Assembly (NCBI GenBank): GCA_034231615.1
Contig: CM067316.1
Span: forward strand, 24,513,791 to 24,577,790
Source of the DNA: Meghimatium bilineatum
Lineage: Eukaryota > Mollusca > Gastropoda > Stylommatophora > Philomycidae
Reading direction: 5' to 3'
DNA length: 64,000 nt
Both the position numbers and the translations under genes were made by a program. The notes below the pieces were generated by a model. That model was not told the origin of the DNA. It saw nothing but the letters and a program-made list of their open reading frames with translations, and searched no databases. Below are positions 8,600 to 20,046 of the stretch, in pieces. Positions within the stretch are counted from its first letter, which is position 1. Each line of letters starts with the position of its first letter.

Positions 8600-10603
8600 A
8601 ATTGTACAGAATACGGAACAGTTAGCTGTATCAGCCACGCAACCAAAATTAGAAAATCACCAGTACCGGACGGCAGCACCAATGAAAATGCTTAAGAACC
8701 TAGGACATGCAGTAATGTATAAATTAATACAGATATAAAACTACAGTTGGAGTACATGCAATGTACCACAGTCATGGAGAGAAGCGTTCATGTGTCCTAT
8801 TATAAAGAAAAGCAAGAACAAACAGAAGGCTGACAGCTACAGACCAATAAGTATAACCAGTTGTGCCTACAAGACAATGGAAAGGATAGTCAACAGAAGA
8901 ATGAAATGTACCTAAAAGCAGAGAAGTTATTAGTTCCAGAACAAGCTAGATTTAGAGAGTGTAACAGCACAGAAGACCAAATAACATTCCTGTCCCAGAT
9001 CATAGAAGATGCATTTCAAGAAAAGAAGAAAGTTTTCATCTTATGAGTTATATCTCCAAAAAGCTTTCGACAAGGTCTGGAAAGATGGATTGATAGTACG
9101 GATGCAACGAAATGGAATTAGGGTTAACATGAGTAAGTGGATACGATCAATCAATCAATAAACCCATAACCCTTCAGGGTCGTAGGGGTACCACATTGGA
9201 TGCTTCAGCACACAGAGTCCTCCAGCGAATTCTATCGTCAGCGATGCGGATAAGTGTGGAAATATCTAGCCCTGTCCATTCCTTGATGTTGTCTGTCCAT
9301 GTCTTTATTTGTCCTCCTCTGCTTCTTCCACCCTCGACAGTTCCCTGCAGTATTGTTTTTGACAAGGAATCGTGCCTGCATACATGTCCGAACCATGCTA
9401 GTTTTCGTCGTTTCACTATTGAAAGCAATGGCTCCTGGACACCTGCACACATCTCTACTTTATTTCTTACGTACACATTGGTCTTATGTTCCCTATAGGA
9501 AATTCGTAGAATTCTTCTGTAGCATTTATACTCGAAAGCCTGTAATCTTCTCTCCATGTCCGCAGTGAGTGTCCAACTCTCACAACCATACAACACAACA
9601 GAAAGCACCAGCGACCTATACAGTTTGATTTTCACTCCAACACTGATGTTGCTTTTCCAAATCACAGTTAGCCTTGACAATGACGCTAAAGCCATCTCCA
9701 GCCTTATTTTTAGTTCTGCTTTGCATTTACCATCGCTGCATATACTGGATCCGAGGTATTTGAAGGTATTCACCTCTTCAAGCTTGTGTCCATTCATCAT
9801 GATATTAGTCTGGTTTTCTGTGTCTCTGCTGTTTACCAAAATTTTGCTCTTATCTGAATTGATTTTGAGTGGATACGATACTTCCTAAACAATCGGAAAG
9901 CAAGAGTCACTATGGAATGTCACAACAGTAGAAACGTTTTCTTAAAACAAGGAGTCCCTCAAGGCTGGGCACTGTTTCCAACTTTGTTTCTTGTGTTCAT
10001 AAACGATCTAATCTGTGAACAGCCACAGGGTGTAATAGCTGATATGTATGCTTATGACCTGGCGGTGTTGTGTGTAGAAGAACATCTAAGATCGCCAGTA
10101 AGAAAATACAAAAGGCAGCAGACAACATAGCATCATGGCCAGAGAAATGGATGCTAAGTATCAATGCTGAAAAGTCCTCAACAACACTCTTCACACTCTC
10201 AAGTAAGAACAAAGCAGGAGAGATAAAACTTGGAAATGTAAATATCTGAACAGAAGACATGCTGGTGCGCTTAGGCACTTCACTAGATAAGAGACTGACA
10301 TGGAGACCTCACATTGATAAAATAGAAGCAAAAGCAAGAAATAAACTCGCCATCCTGAGGAATTTGGCAGGAACAAACTTGGGGGGGGGGGGGGAGACAA
10401 GTAAAGAAGGTATATACAAGTGCAATTGGACCAGTACTAGAATATGGACCAACAGCATGGACGTCAGCAGCCAATTCCCATCTACAACTGGACAGGGTAC
10501 AAAATCAAGCACTTCGCCTTATCACAGGTGCCATGAAGATCTCTTCCAAAAATGAAATGGAAAAAGATACATACATCCCCCCTTCTACCATACAGGCGGG
10601 ACA
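8600..10603 (+). mobile_element. Jockey-like LINE RT, plus strand, interrupted
   Basis: In plus-strand order, the RT blocks are PQSWREAFMCPIIKKSKN (about 8770), ADSYRPISITS (about 8833), KLLVPEQARFRECNSTEDQI (about 8925) and QKAFDKVWKDGLI (about 9060). After the nested LINE come WIRYFLNNRKARVT (about 9875), KQGVPQG (about 9948), a degenerate catalytic box ADMYAYDLAVL (about 10045), MLSINAEKS and a RRDT block at 10595. A 720-bp LINE splits it at 9148-9867 and a MITE splits it at 10604. The YxDD aspartates are lost and stops are present. Confidence 0.8.
9148..9867 (-). mobile_element. LINE 3' half, minus strand, with 221-codon frame
   Basis: An open frame from 9839 to 9174 encodes the region after the RT catalytic site: NTFKYLGSSICSDG, KLYRSLVLSVVLYGCESW, RRLQAFEYKCYRRILRI, LAWFGHVCRH and WRTLCAEASNV. 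The 3' tail is (TCAA)n on the plus strand at 9148-9160. A perfect 12-bp target duplication, AGTGGATACGAT, at 9136-9147 and 9868-9879 shows a 5'-truncated insertion into the older plus-strand LINE. The frame is uninterrupted across the fragment, so this is one of the youngest insertions here. Confidence 0.93.
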
Positions 10604-10780
10604 CCAGTGGCGTAGCCTGGGTCAATGGTGCCCGGGGCGGAATCATAATTTTCCGCCCTTGTGACATGAAAAAAATATGTCAGTGATTGTGAAAGACTGG
10701 ACGAAAATAAATTTGCCGCCCTCACGATGATGCCGCACGGGGCGGTCCGCACCTCCGCCCCCGCCTCGCTACACCACTGG
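10604..10780. mobile_element. 177-bp GC-rich MITE in a LINE
   Basis: The left end, CCAGTGGCGTAGCC, and the inverted right end, CCAGTGGTGTAGCG, form terminal inverted repeats around a GC-rich body (CCGCCC, GGGGCGG). The element interrupts the LINE reading frame: RRDT lies before it and EKVSVQAD after it. No matching target duplication is visible. Termini of the CAGTGGCGTAGC type are common in hAT-like MITEs. Confidence 0.7.
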
Positions 10781-10789
10781 TCATAGCGA

Positions 10790-10930
10790 AAAAGTTTCAG
10801 TCCAAGCGGACTAAAACAACATTAAGTTATTTAAAAGAAAAAATATTTTCGCCTTAACTGGGGAATGAACCCAGGACCATTCATATGCGAAGCCAGTGAT
10901 CTAACCACTGCGATACGCGGTGTGGATACA
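10790..10930 (-). mobile_element. SINE head, family S2, minus strand
   Basis: On the minus strand a tRNA-like head has the B box GGTTCATTCCC (10871-10861) and an A-box-like CGCAGTGGTTAG (about 10910). It is followed by CAGTTAAGGCGAAAATATTT, the same junction as in the copy at 25117-25345. It is truncated after about 60 bases of body. Confidence 0.65.
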
Positions 10931-11110
10931 TTCACACAAAATGTCCTCCAAACAGCTCTGTCCTCAGTCATTCGAAGAAGTGTTGAAAAATATAGCCCAG
11001 ATCATTCCTTGATTGTATCACTCCAGGATTTTCTCTGTTCCCCCTTCACCTTTCCTCGACTGTGCCTTAGAAACCCTTTTTTTCTAATAAAACCCGCCGT
11101 TGGATACTGT
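10930..11110 (-). mobile_element. LINE 3' end fragment, minus strand
   Basis: The minus strand gives degenerate but recognisable C-terminal LINE blocks (RKGEGGTEKILE, then SSND, then a SCLEDIL block) equivalent to the RGGQIKTW / DNIKEW / RWRTLCAE region of the 9148-9867 copy. Confidence 0.5.
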
Positions 11111-11164
11111 TGTTATCTTACATGATCCATCTATCTTGTTTATCTACTGTTGAGTGTTCTCATT

Positions 11165-12560
11165 ATTGTCATACCTTTGCTCATCACAGCAACCATGTGT
11201 TTATGATTGTGTCTTGCCGCCTAATGTTCATTATGTTGCAAAGACGGATGTCTTCTCTTATATCAGCAGTATGATGTCCATGTTTCTGAGTCGTACAATG
11301 AGGTGCTGAGAGTACAAGCTGATGTTTAAATGTTTGATGATTAAATTATGTAAATATATAGAAATTATTGTACTTCTGGTATCAATTCCTATGAAAATAA
11401 ATTTGATCTTGATTTTTAATTCTAATAGCTTTATGGTGCACACGTTTTTATTTGTCTGTGATACAGAATTTTGTTTCATAAGGTTAAGTATGTCGTCAGG
11501 GTTGTAAAGGTACCACATTGGATGCATTTAACACACAGAGTCCTCCAGCGATTTCTTTCTTCAACAATGCGGATGAGTGAGGAATAATCTTGTACTTCCT
11601 TGATGTTGTCGTCTGTCCATGCTTTTCTATGGACCCCTCTGCATCTTCCACTTTCTACCGTTCCATATAGTATTATTTTTAGCAAGGAATCAAGTCAGTA
11701 AACATGAAACTATGCAAGTTTTCATTGTTTCATTCTTGAAAGCAATGCTTCTTAGGACCTGTACACATCTCTATGTTATTTCTAAACGTACACATTTGCC
11801 TTATGCCCTCTATAGCAGATTCATATAATTCATATGTAACATTTGTATTTGAAGGCCTGTAATCGTCTATCCGTATCTGTAGTGAGTATCCAACTCTCGC
11901 AATCATACAGCACAATAGAAAGCACAAGTGAATTATAAAGTTAGATTTTCCCCTCATACACTGATATTGCTTTACCAAACTAAGATTAGCCTTGGCATAG
12001 AAGCTAAAGCTATCTCGTATCTTTAAGCTATGTCGTATCTTTAATTTTGCTTTGAATTTTCCATCACTGCATAGGGCCTATGCTAGATCCAAGGTATTTC
12101 AAAATATTAACCTCCTCAAGCTTCTACCCATTCATCATGATATTGGCTTGTGCTTCTGTGTCTCTGCTGTTGCCCAAGATATTGCTCTTTTTGGTGTTGA
12201 CTTTCATTCCGTACTTGCTGGTAACTTTTCCCAACTTTTCTGTTTACTCTTGTAGCTTTTTTTCTGATGCAGTTGTAAGATCAATATCATCAGCAAAGTT
12301 CAAATCGCAGGTAAGACGACATCCGATTGATGTGTGTTCCAATCCTGAAGGGTCTCTTGTATGATGTGCTCTAGGTAGGTCTATATGTCAAAAGGTAGTG
12401 GAGACATTATACATCCTTGCCGAAATCCCACATTTGATTTAAAGAACTCCCCAATTGTATTATTTGATAAGACAGCACTACTTGCGCTTCTATAATGTGA
12501 ATCAAAACTGTCTATTATGATAATGTCAAAATTAAATCGTCTCAGTATCTCCTAGGGTAC
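11165..12560 (-). mobile_element. LINE copies, minus strand: RT and an ORF1-like piece
   Basis: From about 12560 to 11490 the minus strand carries RT motifs: VGFRQGCIMSP (about 12425), the catalytic box FADDIDLT (about 12300), NTKKS, KLEEVNILKYLGSS, and the C-terminal end at about 11510. From 11470 to 11165 a different open stretch (LLELKIKIKFIFIG, IISIYLHNLIIKHLNIS, RNMDIIL) resembles the pre-zinc-knuckle region of a LINE ORF1. It is closely matched at 49640-49930. Frame breaks are frequent. Confidence 0.65.
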
Positions 12561-13430
12561 AATATGGGAAGAAGGGCCCCATAATCTAGAAAAAAACTGA
12601 GCCAACAATATTTTATGAAACGAAATAGGGGAAGATAAGTAGTGTTAGCATAAATATTGATAAAGATGAGTTTTACAGGCGCAAGGACTGCTACCGAATG
12701 CATTAATCTGCAGGCTACGCACTGATAACCCCTCCCCCGCCACCTAGGACCATCCTGTCATTCTAATGGGGGGGGGGTGTTTGGGGGTTGGGGAAGAAAG
12801 ACTCTCAGTGCATAATGCGCTGATTGATACATCTGGCAGCAGTACATGCAAATGTTCAATCTCCGATTAAATTAGCCATTTTGTTTTTTTAGTTGGCCAT
12901 ATGTGATTTCAGTGAAGACATGAAAGTTTAGAATACTATAACAGTTTGAATGAAACTGAGCATAATATTAAGAAAGTTGATATGTAGGCACTTCTCCCCA
13001 GTGAAAGGCCTATATAAACTTAATGAAATTGTGGTATAGATCATGTTGGAGCTTAAATGTTTTTAAGTAAATATGCTGATGTTAAGTTAAATATCTTTTA
13101 TACAGTTTTTATGCTTGTTCTGAAGCTAGCTTGTTCTGTAATTATTTCTTCTGACTTGTGCTATAGGGGGTCTATAGCTTGTTCTGTAATTATTTCTTCT
13201 GACTTGTGCTATACTCTGCTCAGAAGTATTTTGAGCATCCCTTTACTTAGGTGTAAAGGCTAATGGTTCTATAATTCTTTCAAGTTTACTCTCTTAGGAA
13301 TGGGTAATATTAATGATTGTGTCAATTCATTGAGCTATTGTGTTGTACTCCATTATATTCTGAAAATTTTAGTCAAAGTATTTACCACATTAATTTCTCA
13401 GTAATTCAATACTTACTTGAAGTTAAAGTT
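12560..13430. other. No gene seen; small inverted repeat at 12707-12850
   Basis: GCTACGCACTGATAACC at about 12713 and GACTCTCAGTGCATAATG at about 12801 form the inverted ends of a roughly 100-bp element with a G-rich centre (GGGGGGGGG near 12768). The same element occurs at 34795-34905. The rest is AT-rich with no exon recognised. Confidence 0.45.
13126..13212. repeat. Tandem duplication, two units
   Basis: AGCTTGTTCTGTAATTATTT followed by CTTCTGACTTGTGCTATA occurs twice in direct order, separated by a few bases (GGGGGTCT). Confidence 0.9.
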
Positions 13431-13890
13431 GAAGGGAGGCGAACAAGAGATAGGCAGAGATATAAGTGGGAGAGTAACATCACAAGATGAACAGGTTACA
13501 GCCTAGCAGAGTGCACCACAAAAATAATAGACGGGATGTTGGAGGTCTGTTGCAGCCAATGTTTGTTGCAGAGACAGCACTTGATGATTTCAATAGTTCT
13601 GCTGGAATTTTATCTACACCAGGTGATTTACCTCTTTCAATACTGTTATTGTCTCTTGTATTTAATCTAACAGGATTTGTGCATTTCCTATTTCTCTGCT
13701 GTCCAGTTTATAATTCTCTAATTTAGTATAAATTAGGATCACATTTGCAGTCTTACAGTTCTCCTCATACATGGTTTTAACATGTATGCTGACATTATTT
13801 CTTGTAAAAAAATGATACTGCAGGGAATATCTGAGTGTCGAAGAAACAGAAGAGGAAGGAAAATCATGGACAGACAACAATGAAATTGTA
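13430..13890 (+). mobile_element. LINE 3' end fragments, plus strand
   Basis: At 13430-13590 the plus strand reads EGRRTRDRQRYKWESNITRW and then SLAECTTK, like the C-terminal basic block of RTE-like LINEs. At about 13795-13885 a second piece reads MILQGISECRRNRRGRKIMD, equivalent to the ILQGTVEGGRSRGGQIKTW block of the 9148 family. Both are short, decayed pieces. Confidence 0.5.
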
Positions 13891-14050
13891 TTATGCTTCA
13901 CTGTAAGTATATTGAATATACCAACAATGTGTTCCATTGCAGTTGTATTGACAATCCCTCTTAATGATGAATGGTGAGTTGGTGCTCTAAGTGAGTTATA
14001 CTAATAATTTTTTCACAATTGGTATTTTGAGCTAAACCAATAATTGTTTA

Positions 14051-14167
14051 CCAGTGGGTGTGTGTTTAGTGATAGGTTTAACAGTAGGTGTGTTTAGTGA
14101 TAGGTTTAACAGTGGGTGTGTTTAGTGATAGGTTTAACAGTTGGTGTGTTTATTGATAGGTTTAACA
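14051..14167. repeat. 28-bp tandem repeat, four units
   Basis: Unit GGTTTAACAGTAGGTGTGTT followed by TAGTGATA is repeated about four times with point differences. Confidence 0.9.
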
Positions 14168-14760
14168 ACAAATTTATCTCCCTATGGTTATATTGAGTTA
14201 TAATCAAGACAGCATAAGGTTGAAAACCCCCTCCTTTAGGATATAAGAATATGAACATTTAGAACTAGGGAGCAAGTAAAAAAGACAAACCCAATGAATG
14301 TCCAAAGAAAAGAAAAGGTCACCAAAAGTCTCACATAAGAAGAGAGACTTGCCCATGAAAATAAGGAATTTAAACTTATTGGAATCACACACTCCCCGTC
14401 ACTCACTACCAAATGCATATCTGCGTCACTGTTTACATAACATCAGTTATGTTTCACAGTGGGTGTATTGAGTAATATCAACAAATGTGCTTCACTATAG
14501 ACATATAACTTATATCAAAACACTTCTCTCAAGACTGTATCAAGTTATTTAATATTTCATTCTGTATGACACATACAACTTAAACAAAAAACCTGATACA
14601 TCTACATTATCTGTTTCTGATATCATACGATCATTTTACAGACAGACATAGGCTGCTACAAGCTCAGACATTGTTAAACTCGATGTTCTGGAGACTAGTG
14701 AGTAATCTATAATATGTACTCACTGCAGCAAAACTGAAATCCAACTGACAAAACTTGGAA

Positions 14761-15226
14761 CAGGGTAATCAGGTTTTGCTAACTAGTGAAAACACACATA
14801 ACACAGACAAATTGATGTTTTGACCAAAAAGGCTTTATCATGAAAATTCACAACAAAATATGAATATGAGTAAGAATGGCACTATTAACGTTCACATGGC
14901 AGAGTTAAATATAGATACAACCTGGAATAGTAAAACTAGAACATCTGAGGTGAAACAGCACACACAGAAAATAGACCAAACAATATTTTTAACTGCCATT
15001 TTAATTATTTGTGCTTTGTCTATTGTATGTTCATTGTGTTTCACCTCTGACCGTCCAGTGTTTACTCTCCTGGGTTATATTTATATTTAGATCTGCCATG
15101 TGAACGTTCATGCTAGTCTCACTCATCATATTTTGTTGTGTATGAGCAGTTGATAAGTCCTTTAGGTTGAAACGTAGATTTGTTGTGCTATGTATTTCCA
15201 GTGATTAGAAAAACTTCATTACCCTG
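14761..15226. mobile_element. Fold-back element with about 200-bp arms
   Basis: The left arm starts CAGGGTAATCAGG at 14761 and the right arm ends ATTACCCTG at 15226. Reverse-complementing the right arm aligns with the left along nearly all of its length, including CACAACAAAATATGA, AACGTTCACATGGCAGA and GAGGTGAAACA, with the centre near 14990. Each arm holds a TGATAA / short stem / AAAC motif. No clear target duplication is seen. It may be two head-to-head copies of one short element; the same terminal sequence occurs at 16885-16975. Confidence 0.8.
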
Positions 15227-16884
15227 ATACAAGGCTATTGAGTAGTAGGCCCTATATTGTTGTTATAATGGTGTAATTACATGAGTAACGTAATATAAAA
15301 GTGATATCTTTATTGATCTATGTACACCTACCAACCAATAAGCCTGAGAGTAATTATTTCACTAATACAAGGTGATCCACTTAAAAGCAGTTCAGAGTAA
15401 ACTTGTACTGTTGTCAGCTAAATATTTAATTTAATATATTGTGCATAAACTATTTACTTTCAATTTGAAAACAGTCTGCTTCAAGTTAGCAGATCTTTGT
15501 TACAAGCTAATACTTTACCTGTCATATAGTTCAAGCACTTTTACACTTTCTGAAATCAAAATGTTTAAAGTCATTTTCTCTACAAGAGCAAAGTTAAGCA
15601 GGTGACCACTTTGAGTTGTTTTTATCAACAACCAATGAAAATTACAGGACAAGTCAAAGACATCTGTAGTAGTGCTGCAAGTTGCAGTTGTTTCGTGGTT
15701 ATTTTTCCTAAACTAGTATTATTAATCTTGTTTCAAAGTCATGATTCAATTAGTTCTGAGAAAATACCATCAAAAGGTCAATTTGTAATCCAAATCTCCA
15801 ATGGATTACTCTGGAGGCTGTTTTTAAGCGTCTCACCAAACATATATATTCCTAATCAATCAGTACATGCCAGTTTGTACAAGAACCAGTGGGTAATATT
15901 ATGTTTACAAATGTCAAGGTCTGGTGCTCAGAACTAACAATGTTTACATAAATCTTTGTATTTTTCATTATCATTGGATTCAGTCAAAATAGAATGCCAT
16001 GTAAATAAAGAGTGTATAAAGGGTTGTTAGCACTTACTTGTCAAATGGGTACTCAATGAATTCTTTTGATAGAGTTGGAAATATGACAGATGAGAGTCAA
16101 TACATACAACCACAAGAAAACAGACACATACATATAAAATCAGAAATTTATATATAAGCATGTTAACACACACCTATGAAAGTAAGCATACAAACGCATA
16201 TTTTAAAAACTTGAAAATACCTACTCAGGTAAAGGTAGCACTGTATTATATGTCAGAGGGGTGTGAGGTATATTCTAGTTCATTGTACTATGTCTCAGCT
16301 TTCTTTAAAGTCAGGACTCTTCCTCATTGTATTTACCTTCCTCAACCATTTGAGCAAAGTATCACTTTCTACAGCTGGATTGCATGGAGAGTAGCCATCC
16401 AGTCAGCTAACACCCTGAGCCTTTAATGATAAACTAGTGAGCTGGTGACTAAGCTAATCTTACTCTTTAGAGATGTCTATAGGCCTTAATTTATAAAAAC
16501 TAACACACATTTATGCATATAAATGCATAAATTCAAAAACACAAGCATATAAATTCAGTAATACACACATACTTCCATGTAAACATATTGTGACAGCATA
16601 TATAAATATTTTATAAGAAGCATACATAACAAAAATAACCACAAGTATACATGATAAATGGTGGAACAGCTGTAAAATTATGGTACAATCTGTAAAATGT
16701 GAAAACATTGGATAATGATGTTATACAATTTATTAAAAGCACACACAATCTATGAACTGACAAAAAAAAATCATGAAGTCCAGAACATAAGACATATGAT
16801 TAGAAAAAATATCAAGCAACATAAGACAGGAAATATAATTGCAACAAATGGAATGGTGAATGACCATGAAATATCTGTTGTGTC
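15227..16884. other. No gene seen
   Basis: AT-rich sequence. AACCAATGAAAATTACAGG at about 15628 resembles part of the inverted repeat at 22082-22213. Stretches rich in GCATATAAA and similar words lie at 16150-16620. No exon was recognised. Confidence 0.4.
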
Positions 16885-16975
16885 TTGTGCTTAATAAAGG
16901 TCCCTCAGCCGAAACATTACTTTTCTATGTTCTCTGCTTCAAACCATTCATAAAACTTCATTATCCTGTATTCTC
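16885..16975 (+). repeat. Single copy of the fold-back element end
   Basis: TTAATAAAGGTCCCTCAGCC and then GAAACATTAC, followed by AAAACTTCATTATCCTG, match the order and ending of each arm of the 14761-15226 fold-back (GAAACGTAG ... AAAACTTCATTACCCTG). It keeps the intact CGAAAC that is mutated in other copies. Confidence 0.55.
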
Positions 16976-17159
16976 ATTTAACTATGAGTATATGAAAGCA
17001 TGCATAAAAACACAAACATATATTAACATGCATATAAATCATTAAAAAAATTTTATAAGCATACAATTATGTTTATATGAAAGTAAATATACAAGACATC
17101 TAAAGGTAAAATATAATACTAATAATAATAACAATAATTAAATCCATAACATGTTAGAG

Positions 17160-17800
17160 TTGTAGAGATGCAACATTGGAGATACTGCCAAAAAAAAGCA
17201 GGTCAAACATACTTAATCATAGAGATGAATGTTGAAAAATTGAGTCCAGATCATTCCTTCATGTTAGCAAATCAAGATTTCTTTAACTGCTTCTTTTCCC
17301 TCAATGCTCAACTGTTGCCTGCAGGCAGGGCCGGCCTTAACAATTGCGGGGCCATATGCAAAAGGGATTGCGCGGGGCCCAGTCTGGGTAGGGAAGAGGA
17401 TAATAAAATAAATTCCAATGTTAATTTATGGGCCTATGAAGTGCGGGACCCAATGCGGCCGCATAGGTTGCAATGGTCTAAGACCGGCCCTGCCTGCAGG
17501 ATAATCTTTGAAGTTGTATGCTATCTTGTTACATGTCTAAACTACACTAGCTTATGCCATTTCACTGCTGTCAGTAGTGCTTCTTTCTGATCTGCAAGCT
17601 TTGTTATTTTGTCTCAGACAAATACAATTTTTTTATGTTCTTTAAAATAAATTTTAATACACGCCTGTAGAATTTGTATTGAAATGCCTGAATCATTCTT
17701 TTTGTATCTACAGTGAATGTCCAGCCCTCACATCCATATTGACGAATGGATATTAAGTTTTTTAGTAATTTATATAGAATGATCTTGACAAAGCTACTGA
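17160..17800 (-). mobile_element. LINE 3' region, minus strand, split by hAT-like MITE
   Basis: From 17800 to 17640 the minus strand reads ILYKLLKNLISIRQYGCEGW and TVDTKRMIQAFQYKFYRRVL, the post-RT block of the 9148-type LINEs. Below the MITE, 17300-17165 matches the C-terminal end region also seen at 10930-11110. Stops are present in all frames. Confidence 0.65.
17326..17492. mobile_element. 167-bp hAT-like MITE
   Basis: Ends CAGGGCCGGCCTTAA and, inverted, CAGGGCCGGTCTTAG form terminal inverted repeats. The flanks are a perfect 8-bp duplication, CCTGCAGG, at 17318-17325 and 17493-17500. CAG at the tip and an 8-bp duplication are hallmarks of hAT. The body is GC-rich (GCGGGGCC, GCGGCCGC) against an AT-rich surround. 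The target is itself a palindrome. Confidence 0.92.
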
Positions 17801-17934
17801 TTTAACATTTTTATACCACAATAAACCTGCCATTGTCATTTTGATTCTTTAAAAAAACATATAGGCCTACATATGCCTAGGTATGTATATAAAATAATAT
17901 GTACAACACACATTTATGATATGTAAAAACAAGC

Positions 17935-18360
17935 AAACACCCATGCTAAATATATTAAAAGGCATGCATACTAAATAGGCTACACAAAGCATGTATACTA
18001 AATAGGCTACACATAAAAGCATGCATACTAAATGTACATAAAAACATGCATTCTAAATGTACATAAAAGCATGCATACTAAATAGACATAAAAACATGCA
18101 TACTAAATATACATAAAAACATGCATACTAAATGTACATAAAAGCATGCATACTAAAAAGACATAAAAACATGCATACTAAATGTACATAAAAGCATGCA
18201 TACTAAAAAGACATAAAAACATGCATACTAAATGTACATAAAAACATGCATACTAAATGTACATAAAAGCATGCATACTAAATAAACATAAAAACATGCA
18301 TACTAAATGTACATAAAAGCATGCATACTAAATAAACATAAAAACATGCATACTAAATGA
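17935..18360. repeat. 25-bp minisatellite
   Basis: About 15 copies of a 25-bp unit, CATGCATACTAAATGTACAT followed by AAAAG or AAAAA. Variant units alternate GTACAT, AGACAT and AAACAT, which suggests a 50-bp higher-order pattern in places. Confidence 0.93.
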
Positions 18361-19584
18361 ATTTAGCATCATCTATAGGTCTATTGCCATGATACAACCA
18401 AAATAGACCTAGGTTCTATATCCCAGGTTGAAAAGGTGTGTCTCAGACTAAAGAGGAAAATTCCAGGATTAACAAAAATAGTCAACATATTATAATAGTA
18501 TGCATACTACATAGCGCCTACATATAGGGTAGCCCGAGGCAATACTGCGCGCTTTTCACTTTTTAGTTTATTCTGAGAACTAGACTTAACTATGAGAGAC
18601 TAAACTACCATCAGTGTATAGCTTATTCATTCATCTTACATTAGTGAGGTTATTGAAAATGTACAGATACTTGTAGACAGTAGAATGAGATTTTTTAATC
18701 ATAGGCCTACATTAAAAAAAAACCCATCTTCCCCATAAAATGGGGCAAGATGGCACAGGCAAAAAGATGATAAAAACCATTATAAAATTGAGGAAGATCA
18801 CCATTGCAACAAGTCTAGCAAACTGGCAGTGTGTAAATGTGTGAAGTATATAAAAGAATAGATAGAATAAATAGATAGACCTAGTTTTGTAACTTTAATC
18901 TGAAAAAAAAGGCAAAATAAAAATTAGTTTATAAGTTCCATTTTAAAGCTAGTAATGTCTTTGTAAGGTTGGATGACTGTTATAACCATATATATCAGTC
19001 TCTTCTAGCTTTAGATCAGCATCTGCAACTTCCTCATGACATCTGCATTTTTTTCATATATTCTGAATGTGCTGTCTTGCCCCAATAAATGTGCGCCATC
19101 TTACCCCAAATCTCATTTTTTGTAACTATTATAAATTCTTATGAAAAAATGTGCTTAAGAACTTAACCACACAACACATATTTCAGTTTAAACATTTGAA
19201 AACTTATGCTATTAATGATTACAGCAGGCAGAGTACCAGAAAATTTAAATAAAAATCAAACATAGTGAAAAAATATTTGTCAGCATTTTTGAAAATGGAC
19301 TTGTCCTTGAATTATCAAACTTTGCTGTGTTATAGATTGGAATTTTGCCACCTGACTCACATGTGCAACAGGAAAAACCGATAGGCTCTTACAAATAATT
19401 CACACAGTCAATATTTGTGTCCTTTGGTTCACACACAAGCTTGCAATCATTTAATGGTGTTTGTATTTTAAAGATATGAGCTACTGCTAGAATTTAGGAG
19501 GGGGGGGGGAGGGTGATTAGATTCAGTGTTAGAATTAATTCTAATGCAAACTACCTTTCTTATTTAATAAATTCTAGTTGGTAA
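18361..19584. other. No gene seen
   Basis: AT-rich; a G-rich run lies near 19500-19515. No exon or dispersed repeat was recognised. Confidence 0.4.
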
Positions 19585-20046
19585 CTACACTGAAAGGGAG
19601 ACAAATGATTTTTTGCTACATTTTGGTAGTTGTGATATGCTGTGCATGCACACCTCACAAAGGAATACATTCCACTCTACCACTGTGCTTTTATTCACCT
19701 CTATTTCACGTTCACAACACTCCGCAGAGGTCATTTGGTATGCCCAATCATAATAGAAACTGCAAATTTCCTTGAGTGACAGCCTTGAAAATTGAAGGCA
19801 TGCGTAAGGCTTGACGTTTATTCGTTGATGATATTTTGCAATGTTGCATTTCCAGCAAATTTTATCGTCACAATAGTAGTTCAATGTCATAGTATGACAC
19901 TGTTTGCATACTTTCCCATTTACTCCTCGTGACTGTAACAATTGTACTGTGACTTCATTAGTTGAAGGCAAATTCAATATACATATGGCAGCGATTTTAC
20001 TAAAGATATGTAGTGGAAGAGTGATGTAACGGAAGTGTGAAATCAA
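19585..20046 (-). pseudogene. ISXO2/IS1595-type (Merlin-like) transposase N-terminal fragment
   Basis: A 153-codon minus-strand frame. It has a zinc-ribbon-like pair (VCKQC about residue 47, KICWKC about residue 63), then FSRLSLKEICSFYYDWAY, and then CEREIEVNKSTVVEWNVFLC. This layout (CxxC ... W/CxxC ... LSL..i...y.Wa ... TVvdW..f.R..C) is that of the N-terminal region of ISXO2-like transposases, the family behind eukaryotic Merlin transposons. The frame stops before any DDE core, and no DDE motif was found downstream, so it is a truncated relic. An unknown cellular zinc protein is a less likely alternative. Confidence 0.65.
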
